This document shows positions 59,793 through 64,000 of a stretch of 64,000 nucleotides of DNA, piece after piece (the first letter of the stretch is position 1; each line of letters opens with the position of its first letter). The translations under genes were made by a program, and so were the position numbers. The DNA lies in contig JAKSXM010000137.1 in assembly GCA_022575985.1 (NCBI GenBank), forward strand, positions 22,338,001 to 22,402,000, in the 5' to 3' direction. Origin of the DNA: Anagrus nilaparvatae. Lineage: Eukaryota > Arthropoda > Insecta > Hymenoptera > Mymaridae. The notes under the pieces are model-generated. The model was not told where the DNA came from. It did no database searches and was given only the letters and a program-made list of their open reading frames with translations.

Positions 59793-62700
59793 TTATGAAG
59801 GTAAAGAACACTGAAAATCTGTTAAATCGTCATCTTCCTCATCATTTTTCAAAGCAGCAGAAGTTCTATTAAAATGAACATGTGATAAATTTTCAGATAT
59901 TTTAGATTTTTCTGTTTTAGCACTTAATTTTTTTTCTTTATAACATTCAATACTGTATGGATTAATTTGTTTTTTAATATTAATAGCCGCAACTCTAATA
60001 ATTTCAAGATTTGCTTCCATTCTGTTTAAAACTTCTTTATAAATTGAGCTTTCAGTTTTTGAACAACGAGCTTTTAAATAAACTCCCATATAAACGAGTG
60101 CTGATGTTTCAGCTGACATGCCTGGAAATTTTGGTCTTATATCACCAGCACGTATTATTGCTTTTATTAACATTGTTGATTCAATGCCTTGTTCTAAATA
60201 ACCTAATGTTGGTAATGATTTTATATCTAATGGTTCTAAATTGTGTGGAAAATGTATTTCTATTATTGAATATTTTAAAAAATTTTTTATAAATTTTATT
60301 TTACAGTCATCACTGCAAAATAAATATAACTTGTTTTTATAACAAACAGCTTTATCATTTTCACCGGGTATTAGCCTTCGTTTAGGTAAATTTTCCACAT
60401 ATGTTACTATACAAAATCCACCACTGGTTAGTAATTTTTTGGTATTTTGAGACTCCATGTCAATTTTATCATTTATTTCAACTGGAAATTCCTCAGGCAT
60501 TTTAATTTTTTCAAAACATTTTAGATCCTTTATTGGTTTTACTTTAAAATTTTCTAAATGCTTCTCACAGAACCAATAATATAAACTTTGAAATTGCACC
60601 AATCCATAACGTGGCTTTGTTGTATCCATAGCATCAAAGCATCTATCGTAAGTAGCACATCCAGGACAAAAAAATTCAAACTTACTTTGCCTATCTTTGA
60701 ATTCTGAAATTTTTACGCCCATACAATCCAAATCATATACTTTTTCATAACCTGCTTCACGAACATACTTTAAAAATTTATAGAATGTTAATTTTATTTC
60801 ATCGTCCATTGATCTCCAAACGCTAGCTTTGCTTTTAGTTCCATCAATTGAAATAATGTTGCAATATTGATATCTTAACCAATCTAAAAATTCGTGACTT
60901 TTTCTTTCCCACTCTATATAAGTTTGTTCGTGGCAGAAACAGTCGGCAATGAAGCTTTTATCATTTTCTACAATTTCGATTGTGTATTCTAACGAAGATT
61001 CAATGCTAACAAAAATTAATGGATTTAAACTAATAGATTCAAGTATTTCAATTTCTTTAACACTGTTTGGAAAACCATCTAGAACCCAGCCTTGAATTAA
61101 TGCTTTCGAGTTTGAGACCAAAAGTCGTAAAGCAGCAATTATTAATTGCTCAGATACGAATTGTCCACTTTTGATATTTTCTTTTATACAATCCGCTAAA
61201 TAAGTCCATGGAAAATTTGTTAATACATTATGAATAGCTAAATCTTCAGAAATCAATTGAAAACCATAAGTATCGGCGAATCTTTTTGCTAAAGTAGTTT
61301 TACCACATTTCGGAGGTCCTATTATTGATAATTTTAAGGGTATCAATGGTTTTAATGGATCTTGGCAAATATATTTTAATGGATCTGCTTGAAATTCAGA
61401 TAATGCTTTACTACCAATTATGAAATAAATGTATTGACGATGTATTACAGGGAAAATTTCTGCTGTTAAAGCAGCTGGTAAATACATTTGAAAAGGATTA
61501 TTTTTATGAAAAATTTGTACTGGACAATTTCTGCCAAATGAACTTAAAAAATAGTAACCAGTTATTAACAAAGTTTCTGCAATATTTCTATCAATTAATT
61601 TTACATTCTCAAAAAATGATCTTGTTCTGCAATTAATAGAGTCCACTACTCGTAAAATATTTAAATAAACTTTTTCTAAATCTTCATTCGCATTTATTTC
61701 AAACCAAGTTAATTCTGTTTTTAAAGAATTTCGTAAATAATTCAAATTTTCAATAGATTTATCATAAGTTTTTTCAATTTGTATTGCTAATTGTTCCTTG
61801 ATGCTATCTTCATCCCAAGGAACTGTTTCTAATGTTGGAGGAGGATTCATACTTTCATACATATTTACTAGTTCTTCATGTTGTTCTACAGTTAAAAATA
61901 TATCCAAATCGTTTTGAAAGCTTACTGATAGATTTTTGGACGGCTCTTCATAATTAAAAAAATTTTCTGATTGATTTGATATTGATTCTTCGTTAGCATA
62001 GTACATTTGTGATAAATTTGAAAGCGATTCTTCGTAACTATAATTTTCACTGTGTAAATTAGCATTATTTCCGTATCGAACCAGTATTTCATTTTTCAAC
62101 CAATTTTCTTTATTTTCAGCGTAAATCTCCATTTCCTCGTTAAATTTTAATTCAAATTCTATTTGCTTTTGGGTAACTTTTTCTTTACGTTCTAATAATA
62201 ATTTATCTAATAGCCGCTTTTCTGATTCTTTATAGTCACATTTTAATTCAATAATTATATCTGGAATAGCATACTTTTCAAGCATAATTTGTGAATCAGT
62301 TAGGTAGTTCGGAAATGATTCAAATATTACACCAATTTCAGAAAATGGTGTTTTAAAAAAATCTAATAGACATTCTTTTGCAATCCTATTAGGCAGTGGA
62401 GCTCCTGTTCTTATGTACTTTATATAAAAATTACTAATAGTTTCTGGGCTTATATTGTACTTAATATCATTTAAATCTTCAGGCAAATCATCAAAATCTT
62501 CTAAAAAGTCACTTTCAAAATTTTCTTCCATGTCATTTTCATGTTCAAAAAGATATTTTATATTTTCAAGATTAACCGTTCGAGAAATCAAATACTTTTC
62601 TAATTTTTCTATAAAATCAATTCTTGCGATTCCGTAAGTTCTTGATATTAGATTGGCTAAGACTGTTTTACCGCTTCCAGGAGGTCCTATTATAAATATT

Positions 62701-63999
62701 CTTAATGGAGGAATATGGTCAGGTATTGATTTATAAGGTAAATTTAAATTAATATGATCTCTTTTAAATTCTTCCAATGCAGATTTACTTGAAAAAAGAT
62801 ACAGTTTATCATGGAAAAGTAGACGAAAATATTCTTTACCTTTCCATAAAACATCATGCTTAATCAAAGCTATAGGACAATAAATTCCACAGTCTCCTAA
62901 TTCAAGATTTTTTTCAACAATTTCAGTAACTTCAGAACCATTAAATTCACTTCCAGTAAACTCAGTCCCATTCGATGAAGTTTTTTCACTATCATCTTTA
63001 TCTAATTCAACAGGCTGAATCTGATATTCTTTCCAAATATGATTTAGAACATAATTAGAAACATCACTCACTTCTTGTAAATTACATGAAATTACGTCTA
63101 TTCCGTAATCTTCTAAAGATTGAGAAAATTGGGAGCATTGATTTTGAAAATTTTTAACTTCTAATAAATATTTACATAAATTATTAGAAATATTTTCATC
63201 AGTATTTGAAGAACTTTTACTATCATCAACATTTTCTTCTTCATAACATTCTGATAATGAATCATTCGTTCCTTTGTTCTTGTTCCAATTGTTTATAAAA
63301 TTAGTGTAAGGCTCATTTTCATAAATAACAATAGCTTTATCAATTACTACACTATTTTCATTTAACTTTTCCCAAACTTCTAAATCTAAACTCATACCAT
63401 CTAATATAAAAGGTCTTGTTCTATAATAATCACCACAATATTCTTCAGGTCTATTTTTTACAGTATTTATTATAAAATCAGTTATTTCGTTTAAGACATC
63501 TGAACTATCTAAATTAATATTTGTAAAGTTAGTGAAATTGGGATTCATTTTTTCTAAATAACTGTTAACATCAACAATAAATCCATTAATGCTATTTGCG
63601 ATTTCATTGCTTAATTTTGATTTCCCGGTAAATCTTGGTCCTACTATAGCAATATTGCAACATGGTCGTGGATTAGGAGGTAGTAAATATTGCCTTGGAT
63701 TTAGAATAAATAAATTCATTGATTCATTTGAAGACAAAAAATAAATAAAATTCATGAATCTAACAGTATATTTACGCGATCCTTGAACTTTATGACCCAT
63801 AGCAAGTTCGACGGGGCATAAAAATTTCCAACGTGAAATCCGCCATGGGTAATTTGGATAAAATAGCCCATTTTGCACAAGTGTATTAAATGTTCGCTGT
63901 AGCTGAATATCTTTCATATTTTCAAAAATATTTGAATATTCTTCGCTCTCGTCTAAATCATTGATATCCATATTGATTTGGATACCATCAATACTTAAC
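59793..63999 (-). CDS. Adenylate kinase 9-like, multi-domain, 5'-partial and intronless in view
   Basis: One uninterrupted frame: 1,392 codons from the first in-window ATG (63971) to the stop at 59793. It stays open upstream to the window edge, so the start is probably outside. Three P-loops are visible: GPRFTGKS (111-118), GPPGSGKT (429-436) and GPPKCGKT (885-892). Each is preceded by an AK9-type CPV-like or YLF-SS 'YHS-like' segment, for example FLCPVEL (50-56) and YCPIAL (364-369). GWVLDGFPNS (961-970) is a typical adenylate-kinase NMP-site motif. A cysteine-rich C-terminal segment (FFCPGC at 1100) follows. Human AK9 has a further N-terminal kinase domain that would lie upstream of the window. 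Residues about 641-682 hold a 14-residue repeat. AK9 is a nucleoside mono-/diphosphate kinase linked to cilia and sperm. Vertebrate AK9 genes are heavily split, so an intronless form is notable. Confidence 0.88.
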   Translation of the reverse strand, partial: LSIDGIQINMDINDLDESEEYSNIFENMKDIQLQRTFNTLVQNGLFYPNYPWRISRWKFLCPVELAMGHKVQGSRKYTVRFMNFIYFLSSNESMNLFILNPRQYLLPPNPRPCCNIAIVGPRFTGKSKLSNEIANSINGFIVDVNSYLEKMNPNFTNFTNINLDSSDVLNEITDFIINTVKNRPEEYCGDYYRTRPFILDGMSLDLEVWEKLNENSVVIDKAIVIYENEPYTNFINNWNKNKGTNDSLSECYEEENVDDSKSSSNTDENISNNLCKYLLEVKNFQNQCSQFSQSLEDYGIDVISCNLQEVSDVSNYVLNHIWKEYQIQPVELDKDDSEKTSSNGTEFTGSEFNGSEVTEIVEKNLELGDCGIYCPIALIKHDVLWKGKEYFRLLFHDKLYLFSSKSALEEFKRDHINLNLPYKSIPDHIPPLRIFIIGPPGSGKTVLANLISRTYGIARIDFIEKLEKYLISRTVNLENIKYLFEHENDMEENFESDFLEDFDDLPEDLNDIKYNISPETISNFYIKYIRTGAPLPNRIAKECLLDFFKTPFSEIGVIFESFPNYLTDSQIMLEKYAIPDIIIELKCDYKESEKRLLDKLLLERKEKVTQKQIEFELKFNEEMEIYAENKENWLKNEILVRYGNNANLHSENYSYEESLSNLSQMYYANEESISNQSENFFNYEEPSKNLSVSFQNDLDIFLTVEQHEELVNMYESMNPPPTLETVPWDEDSIKEQLAIQIEKTYDKSIENLNYLRNSLKTELTWFEINANEDLEKVYLNILRVVDSINCRTRSFFENVKLIDRNIAETLLITGYYFLSSFGRNCPVQIFHKNNPFQMYLPAALTAEIFPVIHRQYIYFIIGSKALSEFQADPLKYICQDPLKPLIPLKLSIIGPPKCGKTTLAKRFADTYGFQLISEDLAIHNVLTNFPWTYLADCIKENIKSGQFVSEQLIIAALRLLVSNSKALIQGWVLDGFPNSVKEIEILESISLNPLIFVSIESSLEYTIEIVENDKSFIADCFCHEQTYIEWERKSHEFLDWLRYQYCNIISIDGTKSKASVWRSMDDEIKLTFYKFLKYVREAGYEKVYDLDCMGVKISEFKDRQSKFEFFCPGCATYDRCFDAMDTTKPRYGLVQFQSLYYWFCEKHLENFKVKPIKDLKCFEKIKMPEEFPVEINDKIDMESQNTKKLLTSGGFCIVTYVENLPKRRLIPGENDKAVCYKNKLYLFCSDDCKIKFIKNFLKYSIIEIHFPHNLEPLDIKSLPTLGYLEQGIESTMLIKAIIRAGDIRPKFPGMSAETSALVYMGVYLKARCSKTESSIYKEVLNRMEANLEIIRVAAINIKKQINPYSIECYKEKKLSAKTEKSKISENLSHVHFNRTSAALKNDEEDDDLTDFQCSLPS

Positions 64000-64000
64000 G

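Noticed and set aside
60011..60292. Plus-strand frames opposite the AK9 coding region (also 62455-62637)
   Set aside because: Antisense shadows of the long AK9 frame, which has clear domain support.
1..64000. CRISPR array, operon, prophage or other prokaryotic system
   Set aside because: Introns, animal protein families and MITE-type repeats show nuclear eukaryotic DNA; no regularly spaced identical short repeats with unique spacers were seen.

Overview
The window is nuclear DNA from a eukaryote, almost certainly an insect. Base composition is extremely AT-rich. The genes have short, clean GT-AG introns alongside multi-kilobase ones, and all four recognisable proteins are animal proteins. 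The composition would suit an AT-rich parasitoid wasp (for example an aphidiine braconid), but that is an inference and nothing in the sequence proves it. Nothing bacterial, viral or CRISPR-like was seen.

Layout. Positions 1-34,658 hold no gene I can support. This tract is AT-rich spacer carrying many non-autonomous inverted-repeat elements: a family with terminal CTCCAGTC and a 140-143 bp internal module, palindromic elements flanked by TA, a TTA-flanked 156 bp element, several hairpins and a 1 kb element carrying a TG microsatellite. It also holds a few isolated promoter-like or GC-richer islands near 6.0-6.2, 15.5-15.6 and 29.5 kb. Positions 34,659-37,497 (minus strand) carry a complete four-exon Kintoun/DNAAF2 gene, a dynein-arm assembly factor. 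Positions 40,919-51,825 (plus strand) carry a six-exon type II membrane protein of the uronyl 2-O-sulfotransferase/Pipe family, which appears to lack the PAPS-binding lysine, the catalytic histidine and a substrate-side loop. Positions 52,591-59,510 (minus strand) carry nine exons of Obg-like ATPase 1 (OLA1); the exon or exons encoding the P-loop are absent from the window. Positions 59,793-63,999 (minus strand) carry an uninterrupted reading frame of at least 1,392 codons for a multi-domain adenylate kinase 9 (AK9), still open at the window edge. If OLA1 is intact, AK9 lies inside its first intron on the same strand.

How the genes relate. DNAAF2 is a ciliary/flagellar protein and AK9 is linked to cilia and sperm tails, OLA1 is a general translation-associated ATPase, and the sulfotransferase-like protein would act in the Golgi. 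There is no operon logic. The most interesting points are the catalytically degraded sulfotransferase-like gene, the intronless nested AK9, and the periodic fold-back repeat family.
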